Shown here piece by piece: positions 8,607 through 17,349 of a stretch of DNA of 64,000 bases. The position numbers and the translations under genes are program-made. Source of the DNA: Hydrogenophaga sp. Root209 (GTDB lineage Bacteria > Pseudomonadota > Gammaproteobacteria > Burkholderiales > Burkholderiaceae_C); the NCBI RefSeq assembly GCF_001428625.1, contig NZ_LMIE01000012.1, forward strand, positions 259,182 through 323,181, in the 5' to 3' direction. How positions within the stretch are numbered: position 1 is the first letter of the stretch; each line of letters opens with the position of its first letter. The notes below the pieces were generated by a model. The model had not been told where the DNA came from. It did no database searches and was given only the letters and a program-made list of their open reading frames with translations.

Positions 8607-9220
8607 AGCTGCGCGCCACCGCCATGAGCGTGTTCCTGCTGGGCCTGGTGCGCCTGCTCACCGGCGCGCAGGCGCGCTGGCATGGCTGCCCGCCCAAGGC
8701 CGAGCAGCGCATCTACTTCGCCAACCACCAGAGCCATGCCGATCTGGTGCTGATCTGGGCGGCACTCCCGCACGAGCTGCGCAGCATCACGCGCCCGATC
8801 GCCGCCAAGGACTACTGGACCGCATCGAACTTCAAGCGCTGGATCACCACCGAGGTGTTCAACGCGGTGTATGTCGAACGCGAGAGGAAAGGCGAAGAAG
8901 ATCCTTTGCAGCCACTCATCAACGCGCTGGAAAGCGGCGACTCGCTGATCCTGTTTCCCGAAGGCACGCGCGGGCATGAGGAAGACCCGCAGCCGTTCAA
9001 GTCGGGCCTGTACAACCTGGCCAAGCGCTTCCCCGGCGTGGTGCTGGTGCCGGCCTGGATCCACAACGTGCAGCGCGTGATGCCCAAGGGCGAGGTGGTA
9101 CCTGTGCCGGTGCTGTGCTCGGTCACATTTGGTGAGCCTGTCGCATTGGGCATGGAGGAGCCACGCGCAGACTTCTTGAAGCGCGCGCGCGAGGCGGTGA
9201 TCGCCCTGCGGGAGGTCTGA
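8603..9220 (+). CDS. 1-acyl-sn-glycerol-3-phosphate acyltransferase (PlsC family)
   Basis: Membrane acyltransferase that acylates lysophosphatidic acid to phosphatidic acid, or a related lysophospholipid. The 205 residues contain the two diagnostic motifs: NHQSHAD (NHx4D, catalytic) near residue 36 and FPEGTRG near residue 117, plus an N-terminal hydrophobic segment. It overlaps mtgA by 4 nt and is followed after 4 nt by a CdsA-like gene, so the pair could deliver phosphatidate and then CDP-diacylglycerol. This is probably a secondary PlsC homologue, since these neighbours recur as a unit separate from the main lipid genes. Confidence 0.9.
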   Translation: MKLRATAMSVFLLGLVRLLTGAQARWHGCPPKAEQRIYFANHQSHADLVLIWAALPHELRSITRPIAAKDYWTASNFKRWITTEVFNAVYVERERKGEEDPLQPLINALESGDSLILFPEGTRGHEEDPQPFKSGLYNLAKRFPGVVLVPAWIHNVQRVMPKGEVVPVPVLCSVTFGEPVALGMEEPRADFLKRAREAVIALREV

Positions 9221-9224
9221 ACCG

Positions 9225-10214
9225 ATGGGATCCTTTCTGCGCAGCCTCACCCCCGAACAACAGGTCAGCCTGTTGTTCGTGCTGGTGTTCGGCCTGTTGT
9301 TCATCGCCAGCGGCGTGAGCGTGTTGCTCTCGGTGCGCGAGCGTCGAGCCGGTGAAGACGAATCCGGCGAGCGCGAACTGCTGCTGCGCGACAACCAGAT
9401 GCTGCTGCGCAGCTCCTGGATGATGGCGGTGGTGTTCTGGATCGGCTGGGCCTTGGGTGAGGGTGTGGCCATCGTGCTGTTCGGCTTCGTCTCGTTCTTC
9501 ATCCTGCGCGAGTTCATCAGCCTCTCGCCCACTCGGCGCGGTGACCACCGCAGTCTGGTGCTGGCCTTCTTCGTTGTGTTGCCGCTGCAATACGCCCTGG
9601 TGTGGACCGAGCGCTTCAACCTCTTCACCGTGTTCATCCCGGTGTATGTGTTTCTAGCGATCCCCGTGGTGAGCGCCCTGGGCAACGACCCGCAGCGCTT
9701 CCTGGAGCGCAACGCCAAGCTGCAGTGGGGCATCATGGTCTGCGTCTACGGCATGAGCCACGTGCCAGCACTGCTGCTGCTGAACTTCCCCGGCTTCGTG
9801 GGCAAGACTGCGTTTCTCGTGTTCTTCCTGGTGCTGGTGGTGCAGACCTGCATGCTGGTGCAGCATCTGGCTGCACGCAAGCTGGGCAACCCGGTGGCCC
9901 CGGCCATCAGCGACAGTTTTCACTGGCGCAGCTGGGCCATGGGGCTGGCCGCCGGCGGCCTGCTCGGCGCCCTGCTCGCCGGTCTCACACCCTTCAAGCC
10001 GCTGCCGGCACTGGCGATGGCCTTGGTGGCCTGCGTGGCCGGCAGCTTCGGCCACCTGGTCATGAAAGCCATCAAGCGCGACCGCGGCGTGACCCATTGG
10101 GGTCTGGCCGGACGCTCGGTCACTGGCGCCAGCGGCCTGCTCGACCGCGTGGACGCGCTGTGTTTTGCCGCGCCGGTGTTTTTCCATTCGGTGCGCTGGA
10201 CCTTCGACCTATGA
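9225..10214 (+). CDS. Phosphatidate cytidylyltransferase-like (CdsA family) membrane protein
   Basis: Converts phosphatidate and CTP to CDP-diacylglycerol in the inner membrane if it behaves like its family. The 329 residues show about eight hydrophobic segments and the C-terminal CTP_transf_1 signature in a relaxed form: [18 protein letters not shown] followed by [12 protein letters not shown]. The first 70 residues add a helix and a charged stretch ([14 protein letters not shown]) not usual in short CdsA. It sits right after the PlsC-type gene and overlaps ruvC as ATGA. A second, canonical cdsA is expected elsewhere in the genome. Confidence 0.85.
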   Translation: MGSFLRSLTPEQQVSLLFVLVFGLLFIASGVSVLLSVRERRAGEDESGERELLLRDNQMLLRSSWMMAVVFWIGWALGEGVAIVLFGFVSFFILREFISLSPTRRGDHRSLVLAFFVVLPLQYALVWTERFNLFTVFIPVYVFLAIPVVSALGNDPQRFLERNAKLQWGIMVCVYGMSHVPALLLLNFPGFVGKTAFLVFFLVLVVQTCMLVQHLAARKLGNPVAPAISDSFHWRSWAMGLAAGGLLGALLAGLTPFKPLPALAMALVACVAGSFGHLVMKAIKRDRGVTHWGLAGRSVTGASGLLDRVDALCFAAPVFFHSVRWTFDL

Positions 10215-10759
10215 GAATCCTAGGCATCGACCCCGGCCTGCAGTGCACCGGCTTCGGCGTGATCGACACCGATGGCCCCCATCTGCACTACGTGGCCAGC
10301 GGCACCATCCAGACCAGCCCGAAAGACGGCGCGCTGCTGCCCGCGCGACTCAAGATCTTGTTCGACGGCATCACCGAAGTGGTCGCGCGTTACCAGCCCG
10401 AGGTCTCGGCCTGCGAAATCGTGTTCGTCAACGTCAACCCCCAGGCCACGCTGCTGCTGGGCCAGGCGCGCGGAGCCTGCCTCACCGCCCTGGTGGCCAA
10501 TCACCTGCCGGTGGCCGAGTACACCGCGCTGCAACTCAAGAAGGCGGTGGTGGGCTACGGCAAGGCGGCCAAGCCGCAGGTGCAGGAGATGGTCAAACGC
10601 TTGCTGAAGCTTCCCGGTCTGCCGGGCAAGGACGCGGCCGATGCGCTGGGCCTGGCCATCACGCACGCTCAGGTGAGCCGCACGCTGCAGGCGATCAACA
10701 AGGTCTCTCCACTGCAGGCGCGCTCCAGTGCGTCGTACAAAGCCGGCAGGATCTACTGA
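10211..10759 (+). CDS. ruvC: Crossover junction endodeoxyribonuclease RuvC
   Basis: Holliday-junction resolvase, 182 residues from the ATG at 10211. [19 protein letters not shown] holds the first catalytic Asp, [20 protein letters not shown] the catalytic Glu, and [14 protein letters not shown] the C-terminal Asp pair. It is a full-length RuvC of RNase H fold. It overlaps the preceding CdsA-like gene by 4 nt, so it is likely co-translated. ruvA and ruvB, with which it acts, are not adjacent in this window. Confidence 0.97.
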   Translation: MRILGIDPGLQCTGFGVIDTDGPHLHYVASGTIQTSPKDGALLPARLKILFDGITEVVARYQPEVSACEIVFVNVNPQATLLLGQARGACLTALVANHLPVAEYTALQLKKAVVGYGKAAKPQVQEMVKRLLKLPGLPGKDAADALGLAITHAQVSRTLQAINKVSPLQARSSASYKAGRIY

Positions 10760-10761
10760 GC

Positions 10762-12324
10762 GTGGTCAATCTTTTGCAACACCGCCTCAGCCTGGGCGCA
10801 TGGCTCGCACTCGCGTTCACACTGCTGTCTTTGCTGCTCACGGTCATGCTCACCGTGTTCAGCGACCGCACCGCCAGCTTCCAGGTGCGCCGCAGCATCG
10901 GCATCAACCTCGCCGAGTTGGCCAACCAGACCACCAGCCGCCTGGACCAAGCCATGTTCGAGCGTTACCGCGAGGTGCGACTGATCGCCAACCGGCTGAA
11001 CGGCCCGCTGGATCTGGCCCAGGTGCGCAGCGAAATCGATGCGCTGCAGCAGAGCTATCCCACCTACGCCTGGATCGGCGTGACCGACCCCGCCGGCACG
11101 GTGCTGGCCGCCACCCGCAACCTGCTCGAAGGCGTCGACGTGTCGCAGCGTCCGTGGTTTCAGAATGCGCTCAAGGGCCAGGCCATGGGCGACGTGCACG
11201 AAGCCCTGCTGCTCGCCCAGCTCATGGGCAGCCCGGGCGGTGAGCCCATGCGCTTCGTCGACATCGCCTTCCCGCTCAAGGACGACAGCGGCCAGATCAC
11301 CGGCGTGCTGGGCGTGCACCTGTCCTGGAAGTGGGCACGCGAGATCGAGCAGGCGATCTTCGTGCCAGTGGGACGCAGCCGCACCATCGACCCGCTGATC
11401 ATCTCCAGCACCGGCGCGGTGTTGCTCGGGCCGCCCGAGGTAGAAGGCACGGTGCTCAAGCTGCGCAGTGCCGATGCCGCCCTGCAGGGAAAGCAGGGTT
11501 TTGAGCGGGAGACCTGGCCCGATGGCGAGGACTATCTGGTGGGCTTCAGCAGAGACCGGGGTTTCGAGGACTATCCCGGGCTGGGGTGGCGCGTGCTGGT
11601 GCGCCAGGATCTGGATGAAGCCTACGCTCCGGTGAACCAGATGCACCGGCGCATGCTGCAAGGCGGCCTGTTGGCGGCGTTGCTGTTCTCGCTGCTGGGC
11701 TGGGGCCTGGCGCGCTGGATCACGCGTCCCCTGCTGGGTCTGGCCGATGTGGCGCGCGGCCTGGAAGCCGGCTATGCGGTGAAGGCGCCAGCGTCCAACG
11801 CCTACGAAGAAGTGGCCATTCTCGGTGGCGCCTTCAACGCCATGGTGAAAACCCTTCAACACAACGAAGAAGAACTGCGCCACCTCAATGTGTCGCTGGA
11901 ACGGCGTGTGCATGAGCGCACCGCGGAGCTGCAGGACAGCTTCGAGCGCATGGACGACAACGAAGCCCGCACCCGGGCCATGATCGACATGGCACAGGAG
12001 CCGTTCATCGGCATGGACTTCGAGGGTTGCGTCACCGACTGGAACACCCAGGCCGAGAAGCTCTTCGGATGGAGCCGCGAGGAAGCGGTGGGGGAATCGC
12101 TGGCCCACCTGGTGGTGCCGGTGCGCTATCAGGTGGCGTTCATCGAAGCCCTGGCTCAGTTTCACCAAACGGGCGACGCACCCTTTGTGGGGCAGCGCAT
12201 GAGCCGCATTCTGGTGGACCGCAGCGGCCACGAATTCCCGGTGGAAATGAAGATCGGGCTGATCAACACCGACCGGCTCAAGCTCTTCAGCTCCTTCATC
12301 AGGGACTTGCGCGAGCAGCCCTGA
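10762..12324 (+). CDS. Membrane sensor with CACHE, HAMP and PAS domains, no output domain
   Basis: A 520-residue sensor beginning with a GTG 2 nt after the ruvC stop. Visible layout: membrane helix at about 11-33, large periplasmic CACHE-like domain at about 34-300 (YAWIGVTDPAGTVLAAT, then RPWFQNALKG), second membrane helix at 301-320, HAMP at 318-372 (ITRPLLGLADVARGLEAG), a coiled coil (NVSLERRVHERTAELQ) at 370-410, and a PAS domain at about 402-516 (LFGWSREEAVGESL). The protein stops right after the PAS domain. No histidine kinase, GGDEF, EAL, phosphatase or methyl-accepting segment follows, and the next 18 bases lead straight into a convergent gene. It may signal through a partner or be a truncated receptor. 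Confidence 0.85.
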   Translation: MVNLLQHRLSLGAWLALAFTLLSLLLTVMLTVFSDRTASFQVRRSIGINLAELANQTTSRLDQAMFERYREVRLIANRLNGPLDLAQVRSEIDALQQSYPTYAWIGVTDPAGTVLAATRNLLEGVDVSQRPWFQNALKGQAMGDVHEALLLAQLMGSPGGEPMRFVDIAFPLKDDSGQITGVLGVHLSWKWAREIEQAIFVPVGRSRTIDPLIISSTGAVLLGPPEVEGTVLKLRSADAALQGKQGFERETWPDGEDYLVGFSRDRGFEDYPGLGWRVLVRQDLDEAYAPVNQMHRRMLQGGLLAALLFSLLGWGLARWITRPLLGLADVARGLEAGYAVKAPASNAYEEVAILGGAFNAMVKTLQHNEEELRHLNVSLERRVHERTAELQDSFERMDDNEARTRAMIDMAQEPFIGMDFEGCVTDWNTQAEKLFGWSREEAVGESLAHLVVPVRYQVAFIEALAQFHQTGDAPFVGQRMSRILVDRSGHEFPVEMKIGLINTDRLKLFSSFIRDLREQP

Positions 12325-12342
12325 CCTCGCCACGAGGCTGGC

Positions 12343-12519
12343 TCACAAGAGCCGTTCGAGCACCAGCACCGCAAAGAAGCCCAACGCGGCGATCACCGTC
12401 CATTTGAGGATGATCACGCCCCAGTTGCGAAAACGGATCTGGCCGGTGCCCACGTAAAACGCAAAGCACACGCCTGCGGCAATCAACAACAGCAGGACGG
12501 TCCAGCGAAACAGCAGCAT
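12343..12519 (-). CDS. Small two-helix membrane protein (unknown function)
   Basis: A 58-residue protein starting at the ATG at 12519. It consists almost entirely of two hydrophobic helices (about residues 6-23 and 34-54) around a short polar turn, GTGQIRFRNWG. It follows lpxC on the same strand after 10 nt and converges on the PAS sensor. I do not recognise a named family. Its position at the very end of the dcw/lpxC run suggests a conserved envelope-associated small protein, but nothing in the sequence assigns a role. Confidence 0.6.
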   Translation of the reverse strand: MLLFRWTVLLLLIAAGVCFAFYVGTGQIRFRNWGVIILKWTVIAALGFFAVLVLERLL

Positions 12520-12529
12520 GTCTGCGTGC

Positions 12530-13453
12530 TTACCAGGCCGGCGCCAGCTGCGCAAACCCCTGCGGCGCTTCGCGATCCTGCTCGAAGCTCACGGTCTCCC
12601 AGGCGTCGGTACGCGCCAGCAGGGCGCGCAACAGCTGGTTGTTCATGGCGTGGCCGCTGCGAAACGCGCTGTAGGCGGCCAGCAAGGGCTTGCCCACGAT
12701 GTAGAGGTCGCCCATGGCGTCCAGGATCTTGTGCTTGACGAATTCGTCCTGATAACGCAAGCCGTCGGCGTTGAGCACCTTCACGTCGTCCATCACGATG
12801 GCGTTGTCCAGCCCGCCGCCGAGCGCCAGGCCGTGCGAGCGCATGGACTCCACGTCTTTCGTGAACCCGAAGGTGCGGGCGCGCGCGATCTCACGGGCGT
12901 ACTGGCCGCTGCCGAAATCGAACTCCACGCGCTGCCCGGTGGAGTTGACGGCCGGGTGGTCGAATTCGATCTCGAAGGCAAGCTTGTAGCCGTGGTACGG
13001 GTCGAGCCGGGCCCACTTCACGTTCTTGCCCTCGCCTTCGCGCACTTCCACGGGTTTGGTGACGCGGATGAAACGTTTGGGCGCCTTCTGCATCACGATG
13101 CCGGCACTTTGCAGCAGGTACACGAAAGAGGCCGAGGAGCCGTCGAGGATGGGCACTTCTTCGGCGGTGATGTCCACGTAGAGATTGTCCAGCCCCAGGC
13201 CGGCGCAAGCGCTCATAAGGTGCTCGATGGTGTGCACCTTCACGTTGCCGTTGGAAATGGTGGAGGCCAGGCGCGTATCGGTCACCGCCGTGGCGTTGAC
13301 CGCGATCTCCACCGGCTCGGGCAGGTCCACGCGCCGGAACACGATGCCGGTGTCGGGCGGGGCCGGGCGCAGGGTCAACTCCACGCGCTGACCACTGTGC
13401 AGGCCGACGCCCACCGCTTTGGTCAGGGACTTGAGGGTGCGTTGCGCAAGCAT
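12530..13453 (-). CDS. lpxC: UDP-3-O-acyl-N-acetylglucosamine deacetylase LpxC
   Basis: Zn-dependent deacetylase committing UDP-GlcNAc acyl precursor to lipid A. The 307 residues match the family: [18 protein letters not shown] at the start, [18 protein letters not shown] with a zinc-ligand His, [11 protein letters not shown], and [16 protein letters not shown] followed by [15 protein letters not shown] with the remaining metal ligands. This confirms a Gram-negative, LPS-producing organism. It is the last gene of the division cluster, set 406 nt behind ftsZ. A TAAAAT hexamer 7 nt upstream of the ATG and the absence of a Shine-Dalgarno sequence suggest its own, possibly leaderless, promoter. 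Confidence 0.97.
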   Translation of the reverse strand: MLAQRTLKSLTKAVGVGLHSGQRVELTLRPAPPDTGIVFRRVDLPEPVEIAVNATAVTDTRLASTISNGNVKVHTIEHLMSACAGLGLDNLYVDITAEEVPILDGSSASFVYLLQSAGIVMQKAPKRFIRVTKPVEVREGEGKNVKWARLDPYHGYKLAFEIEFDHPAVNSTGQRVEFDFGSGQYAREIARARTFGFTKDVESMRSHGLALGGGLDNAIVMDDVKVLNADGLRYQDEFVKHKILDAMGDLYIVGKPLLAAYSAFRSGHAMNNQLLRALLARTDAWETVSFEQDREAPQGFAQLAPAW

Positions 13454-13460
13454 GGGGTGG

Positions 13461-13466
13461 ATTTTA
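13461..13466 (-). promoter_or_regulatory. Candidate -10 hexamer TAAAAT of lpxC
   Basis: TAAAAT on the minus strand, 7 nt from the lpxC ATG, with no Shine-Dalgarno sequence between. Consistent with a leaderless lpxC message independent of ftsZ. Confidence 0.45.
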
Positions 13467-13706
13467 AGTTTTTGCGTCGGTCTTGCGCGGTGAGGATTCG
13501 TTATTGCCTCGATAGGTCGGGGCTGTCTTGCCTGGATGTCTTCTCCGGATGGACCAGTCCTCGGCAACCACGGGGCACGGCTCCGCGGCTGTCCCCCGCC
13601 CAAGGCTTCGCCCTGGGCTCCTCCTTGATGCCGCTGCGCCGCGCCCCATGGCCGCCGATGACCTCGTTGTCACTCGTCAAGGTTCAATCCAACGCCACTT
13701 CAGCTC

Positions 13707-13797
13707 GTGAGCGCATGGCGCTCTGCGCAGCGAAATCAAGGAGGAGGCGGCACCAGCCGCCGGGGGACATTCGCGGAGCAGAGCGCCGTGCGCTCAT
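13707..13797. repeat. Imperfect inverted repeat, 20-nt arms, 51-nt spacer
   Basis: Arms at 13707-13726 and 13778-13797 pair with two mismatches (left arm reads GTGAGCGCATGGCGCTCTGC). The spacer carries an inner GGCGGC/GCCGCC stem, so transcript from either strand could form a long nested hairpin. Located just beyond the ftsZ 3' end. Confidence 0.6.
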
Positions 13798-13859
13798 GAG
13801 CCCGCGAAGGTGCGGGCACACAATGCCCCCGCACCCAGACCAAGACCCCAAATCCCCGA

Positions 13860-15068
13860 TCAATCCGCCTGTTTGCGCAAGAAGGCCGGGATCTCGAAAT
13901 CGTCCATGCCACCCGAAGCCAACGCGTCCACCTTGGCCGCAGCCTGGGTGCGGTTGGTGCGCCACACACTCGGCACGGCCATGGAGTTGTAGTCGGGCTG
14001 GGTCGCGCCCGGGCCACCCACGGCAGAGTGCACGGTCGGCACGTTGAAAGGCACGTTGTCGGTGCCGGTGCGCAGCACCTGCAGCGGAGGCGCCGTGCGG
14101 CGCACACCCTGGCGCGACAGGCCGGTGGCCACCACCGTCACCCGCATCTCGTCGCCCAGGCTGTCGTCGTAAGCCGCACCGTAGATCACGTGCGCTTCCG
14201 AGGACGCGTAGGCACGGATGGTGTTCATCGCCAGCTTCGATTCGGACAGCTTGAGCGAACCCTTGGCCGCGGTGACCAGCACCAGCACACCCTTGGCGCC
14301 CGAGAGATCGATGCCCTCCAACAGCGGGCAGGCCACGGCCTGCTCGGCTGCAATGCGCGCGCGGTCCGGGCCTGCGGCCACGGCCGTGCCCATCATGGCC
14401 TTGCCGGGTTCACCCATCACGGTGCGCACGTCTTCAAAGTCGACGTTCACGTTGCCGTACTCGTTGATGATCTCGGCGATGCCGCCCACGGCGTTCTTCA
14501 GCACGTCGTTGGCGTGGGCAAAGGCCTCGTCCTGCGTCACGTCGTCACCCAGCACTTCGAGCAGCTTCTCGTTGAGCACCACGATCAGCGAGTCCACGTT
14601 GGCCTCGAGTTCGGCCAGACCCTGGTCGGCGTTGGTCATGCGGCGGCCGCCTTCCCAGTCGAACGGCTTGGTGACCACACCCACGGTCAGGATGCCCATT
14701 TCTTTCGCCACGCGGGCGATCACGGGTGCTGCGCCCGTGCCGGTGCCGCCGCCCATGCCGGCGGTGATGAAGAGCATGTGCGCGCCAGCAATGGCTTCGC
14801 GGATCGAGTCCACGGCCACTTCGGCGGCATCGCGGCCCTTGTCGGGCTTGCTGCCGGCGCCCAGGCCGGTGGTGCCGAGCTGGATGGTCTTGTGCGCGGC
14901 ACTGCGCGAGAGCGACTGCGCATCGGTGTTGGCGCAGATGAACTCCACGCCCTGCACGCTGCGCGCGATCATGTGCTCGACAGCGTTGCCGCCGCCACCG
15001 CCCACGCCGATGACCTTGATCTGGGTGCCCAGGTTGAATTCTTCGACTTCAATCATTTCGATGCTCAT
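13860..15068 (-). CDS. ftsZ: Cell division protein FtsZ
   Basis: Tubulin-like GTPase forming the Z ring. The 402 residues contain the GTP-binding N-terminus GVGGGGGNAVEHMI, the tubulin signature GMGGGTGTGAAPVIA, the T7 synergy-loop region, a variable linker and the conserved C-terminal peptide DDFEIPAFLRKQAD that binds FtsA and ZipA. The start is fixed by an AAGGAG Shine-Dalgarno sequence 7 nt upstream (complement of 15069-15081). It lies 228 nt behind ftsA, the gap containing a dispersed GC-rich repeat, and may therefore have its own promoter besides the cluster read-through. Confidence 0.98.
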   Translation of the reverse strand: MSIEMIEVEEFNLGTQIKVIGVGGGGGNAVEHMIARSVQGVEFICANTDAQSLSRSAAHKTIQLGTTGLGAGSKPDKGRDAAEVAVDSIREAIAGAHMLFITAGMGGGTGTGAAPVIARVAKEMGILTVGVVTKPFDWEGGRRMTNADQGLAELEANVDSLIVVLNEKLLEVLGDDVTQDEAFAHANDVLKNAVGGIAEIINEYGNVNVDFEDVRTVMGEPGKAMMGTAVAAGPDRARIAAEQAVACPLLEGIDLSGAKGVLVLVTAAKGSLKLSESKLAMNTIRAYASSEAHVIYGAAYDDSLGDEMRVTVVATGLSRQGVRRTAPPLQVLRTGTDNVPFNVPTVHSAVGGPGATQPDYNSMAVPSVWRTNRTQAAAKVDALASGGMDDFEIPAFLRKQAD

Positions 15069-15228
15069 GGTGTGCTCCTTGTGTGCCGTTTGATGGGCGC
15101 TTGTGATTCAAAAAAGACGTTTCGGATTCGGGTCGAGGTCGGGGTTATCCAGGCGGTCCGGTGTGTTCGGCACACCGTCCTCGTCGTCGCCTTCGAACGC
15201 CAGGGTCCAGTCCAGAGGCACCGAGGAA

Positions 15229-15296
15229 CCGGCTTTGCCGGGCCTCAGGTGCCGCCCCCTTCAGGGGGTCACGCGCAGCGTGGCGGGGGTGTTTCA
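15229..15296. repeat. Dispersed GC-rich repeat, copy 1 (abuts ftsA stop)
   Basis: Begins with the near-palindrome CCGGCTTTGCCGG, continues with a TGCCGCCCCC/GGGGG hairpin and ends in GGCGGGGGTGTTTCAT, directly touching the ftsA stop codon. The copy at 23904-23989 shares the same start, core and end, with a longer hairpin in the middle. Likely a REP-like or terminator element. Confidence 0.7.
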
Positions 15297-16526
15297 TTAA
15301 AAGGTCCCCACAAACCAGTTTTTCATGCGTTCGAGCGCGCCTTGCACGGAACCCGCTTTTTGCGACACCTTGTGCCCGCGAACGCGCGCCAGGCGCGCTT
15401 CTTCGAGCAGGCCCATCACCGTGGCCGCGCGGGTCTGCGCCACCATGTCGGACAGTGCGCTCGCGTAGTTCGGGATGCCGCGACGCACGGGCTTCAGAAA
15501 GATGTCTTCACCGAGTTCGACCATGCCGGGCATGACGGCGCTGCCGCCGGTGAGCACGATGCCCGATGACAACATTTCCTCGTGGCCCGAATCGCGCAGC
15601 ACCTGCTGCACCAGCGAAAAGATCTCTTCCACGCGCGGCTCGATCACGCCGGCCAGCGCCTGGCGGCTGAGCATGCGCGGGGCGCGGTCGCCCAGACCGG
15701 GCACTTCCACCTGCGTGTCCGGGTCGGCCAACAGCTGCTTCGCACAGCCGCTTTCCACCTTGATGTCTTCGGCGTCTTTCGTGGGCGTGCGCAGTGCCAT
15801 GGCGATGTCGCTGGTGATCAGGTCGCCCGCGATCGGAATCACCGCGGTGTGGCGGATCGCACCGCCCGAGAAGATCGCCACGTCGGTGGTGCCGGCACCG
15901 ATGTCGACCAACGCCACGCCGAGTTCCTTTTCGTCGTCGGTCAGCACAGCCTGGCTGGAAGCCAGCGGGTTGAGCATGAGCTGGTCCACTTCCAGGCCAC
16001 AGCGGCGCACGCACTTGATGATGTTTTCCGCCGCGCTTTGCGCGCCGGTGACGATGTGGACCTTGGCTTCCAGACGGATGCCGCTCATGCCAATCGGCTC
16101 CTTCACCTCCTGCCCGTCGATCACGAACTCCTGCGGCTCCACCAGCAGCAGGCGCTGGTCGGTGGAGATGTTGATCGCCTTGGCGGTCTCGATCACGCGC
16201 GCCACGTCGGTGGCGGTGACTTCACGGTCCTTGATCGCCACCATGCCGCTGGAGTTGATGCCGCGGATGTGGCTGCCGGTGATGCCGGTGTAGACACGCG
16301 CGATGCGGCAGTCGGCCATCAGCTCGGCCTCTTTCAAGGCCTGCTGGATGCTTTGCACGGTGGCGTCGATGTTGACCACCACGCCACGTTTCAAACCGTG
16401 GCTGGCAGCCACGCCCAGGCCCGCGAGCTTGAGTTCGCCGTTGGGCTGGACCTCGGCGACCACCACCATGATCTTGGCGGTTCCGATGTCGAGTCCGACC
16501 ACCAAATCCTTGTATTCCTTGGCCAT
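15297..16526 (-). CDS. ftsA: Cell division protein FtsA
   Basis: Actin-like ATPase that anchors FtsZ to the inner membrane. The 409 residues begin with the nucleotide-binding block LVVGLDIGTAKIMVVVAEV, include the FtsA-specific 1C subdomain (GITGSHIRGINSSGMVAIKD), ALVDIGAGTTDVAIF as phosphate-2 motif, and VLTGGSAVMPGM as adenosine motif. The C-terminal amphipathic segment (ERMKNWFVGTF) is the membrane-targeting sequence. It follows ftsQ after 13 nt. The stop codon is directly followed by a dispersed repeat. Confidence 0.97.
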   Translation of the reverse strand: MAKEYKDLVVGLDIGTAKIMVVVAEVQPNGELKLAGLGVAASHGLKRGVVVNIDATVQSIQQALKEAELMADCRIARVYTGITGSHIRGINSSGMVAIKDREVTATDVARVIETAKAINISTDQRLLLVEPQEFVIDGQEVKEPIGMSGIRLEAKVHIVTGAQSAAENIIKCVRRCGLEVDQLMLNPLASSQAVLTDDEKELGVALVDIGAGTTDVAIFSGGAIRHTAVIPIAGDLITSDIAMALRTPTKDAEDIKVESGCAKQLLADPDTQVEVPGLGDRAPRMLSRQALAGVIEPRVEEIFSLVQQVLRDSGHEEMLSSGIVLTGGSAVMPGMVELGEDIFLKPVRRGIPNYASALSDMVAQTRAATVMGLLEEARLARVRGHKVSQKAGSVQGALERMKNWFVGTF

Positions 16527-16539
16527 GATTGCTTCTTGA

Positions 16540-17334
16540 TTACCGTGTGGGTTGCGTTGCGTTGGGGGCGATATCGGTGACGGTGGTCACGCCGCGCAGG
16601 CGCAGGGCGTAACCGTTGGGGTAGCGCAGATCGACCGACTGCAGCGCACCGGCGTAGCGCTCGGTGAGCTGGGACAGCGTGGCGCTGAAGCGGCGCGTGC
16701 GCGCCAGAAGTTCGTCCGGCGTTCCCCGGCCCAGCTCCACCTGCGCACCGTTGTCCAGCCGTGCGCGCCAGCCACCGCGCTCGGTGAGTTCCAGGCGGTC
16801 GAGCCCGAGTTCAAGTGGTGCGAGTTCGGCTTGCAGCCGCTGGTACAGCGCCCACACCTGGGCCGACTGTTCGGCGGGGCCGGCGAGTTCGGGCAAGTTG
16901 TCGCTGTCGTCCGGGCTGGCTTCAAACACTTCACCGAGCGCGCTGACCAGCCGGCCCGAGCCCGACTCGCCCCACCAGGCCACGGCCTGGTGCTCCTGCA
17001 GCGTCACGCGCAGGCGGTTGGGAAACTCCCGCTGCACCACGGCCTGGCGCACCCAGGGCACGGCTTCGAAGAGCTCGCGCACCTGCTGCAGGTCGACCGT
17101 GAGGAAGCTGCTTGAGAGGCGCGTCTTCATTTGCGTGGCCAGTTGGGCGCGAAAGCTCACCGCGTTCTGGTGTGCCACGTCACCCTGCACCGTGATGGCC
17201 TTCACCGTCCACACCGGGTGGCGCACCAGCCAGGTGCCTAAAGCGCCCAGGCACAGCACGGCAAACAGCACGACCAGCGCTTGCGTGAGCGCGGTCATGA
17301 GCTTGACGTCCAGGGGCATGGGTGTGGTGGCCAT
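16540..17334 (-). CDS. ftsQ: Cell division protein FtsQ
   Basis: Bitopic divisome protein that complexes with FtsB and FtsL. The 264 residues show a short cytoplasmic N-terminus, one membrane helix at about 14-36, then a POTRA domain (TVKAITVQGDVAHQNAVSF) and the beta domain (VRQAVVQREFPNRLRVTLQE). Length and layout are standard for betaproteobacteria. It lies 15 nt after ddl and 13 nt before ftsA, as expected in the dcw cluster. Confidence 0.95.
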   Translation of the reverse strand: MATTPMPLDVKLMTALTQALVVLFAVLCLGALGTWLVRHPVWTVKAITVQGDVAHQNAVSFRAQLATQMKTRLSSSFLTVDLQQVRELFEAVPWVRQAVVQREFPNRLRVTLQEHQAVAWWGESGSGRLVSALGEVFEASPDDSDNLPELAGPAEQSAQVWALYQRLQAELAPLELGLDRLELTERGGWRARLDNGAQVELGRGTPDELLARTRRFSATLSQLTERYAGALQSVDLRYPNGYALRLRGVTTVTDIAPNATQPTR

Positions 17335-17349
17335 GGGGTGGTGCGGTGA

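Larger units (their letters stand above)
13454..13859. other. 406-nt gap between ftsZ and lpxC: hairpins, a long inverted repeat, lpxC -10
   Basis: No gene is supported here; short frames in it have neither a start signal nor a recognisable product. It holds a TAAAAT box at 13461-13466 (lpxC side), a GC-rich hairpin with a TTC-type loop at 13598-13618, and an imperfect inverted repeat at 13707-13797. The structured half lies on the ftsZ side, so it may end or dampen ftsZ transcription before lpxC. Confidence 0.55.

Noticed and set aside
13464-13673. 69-codon minus-strand frame between ftsZ and lpxC
   Set aside because: No start signal or homology; overlaps hairpin DNA.
12518-14047. Long plus-strand open frame opposite lpxC and the ftsZ 3' end
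   Set aside because: Antisense shadow of a GC-rich gene; His/Arg/Gly-rich translation, no family match, no ribosome site.
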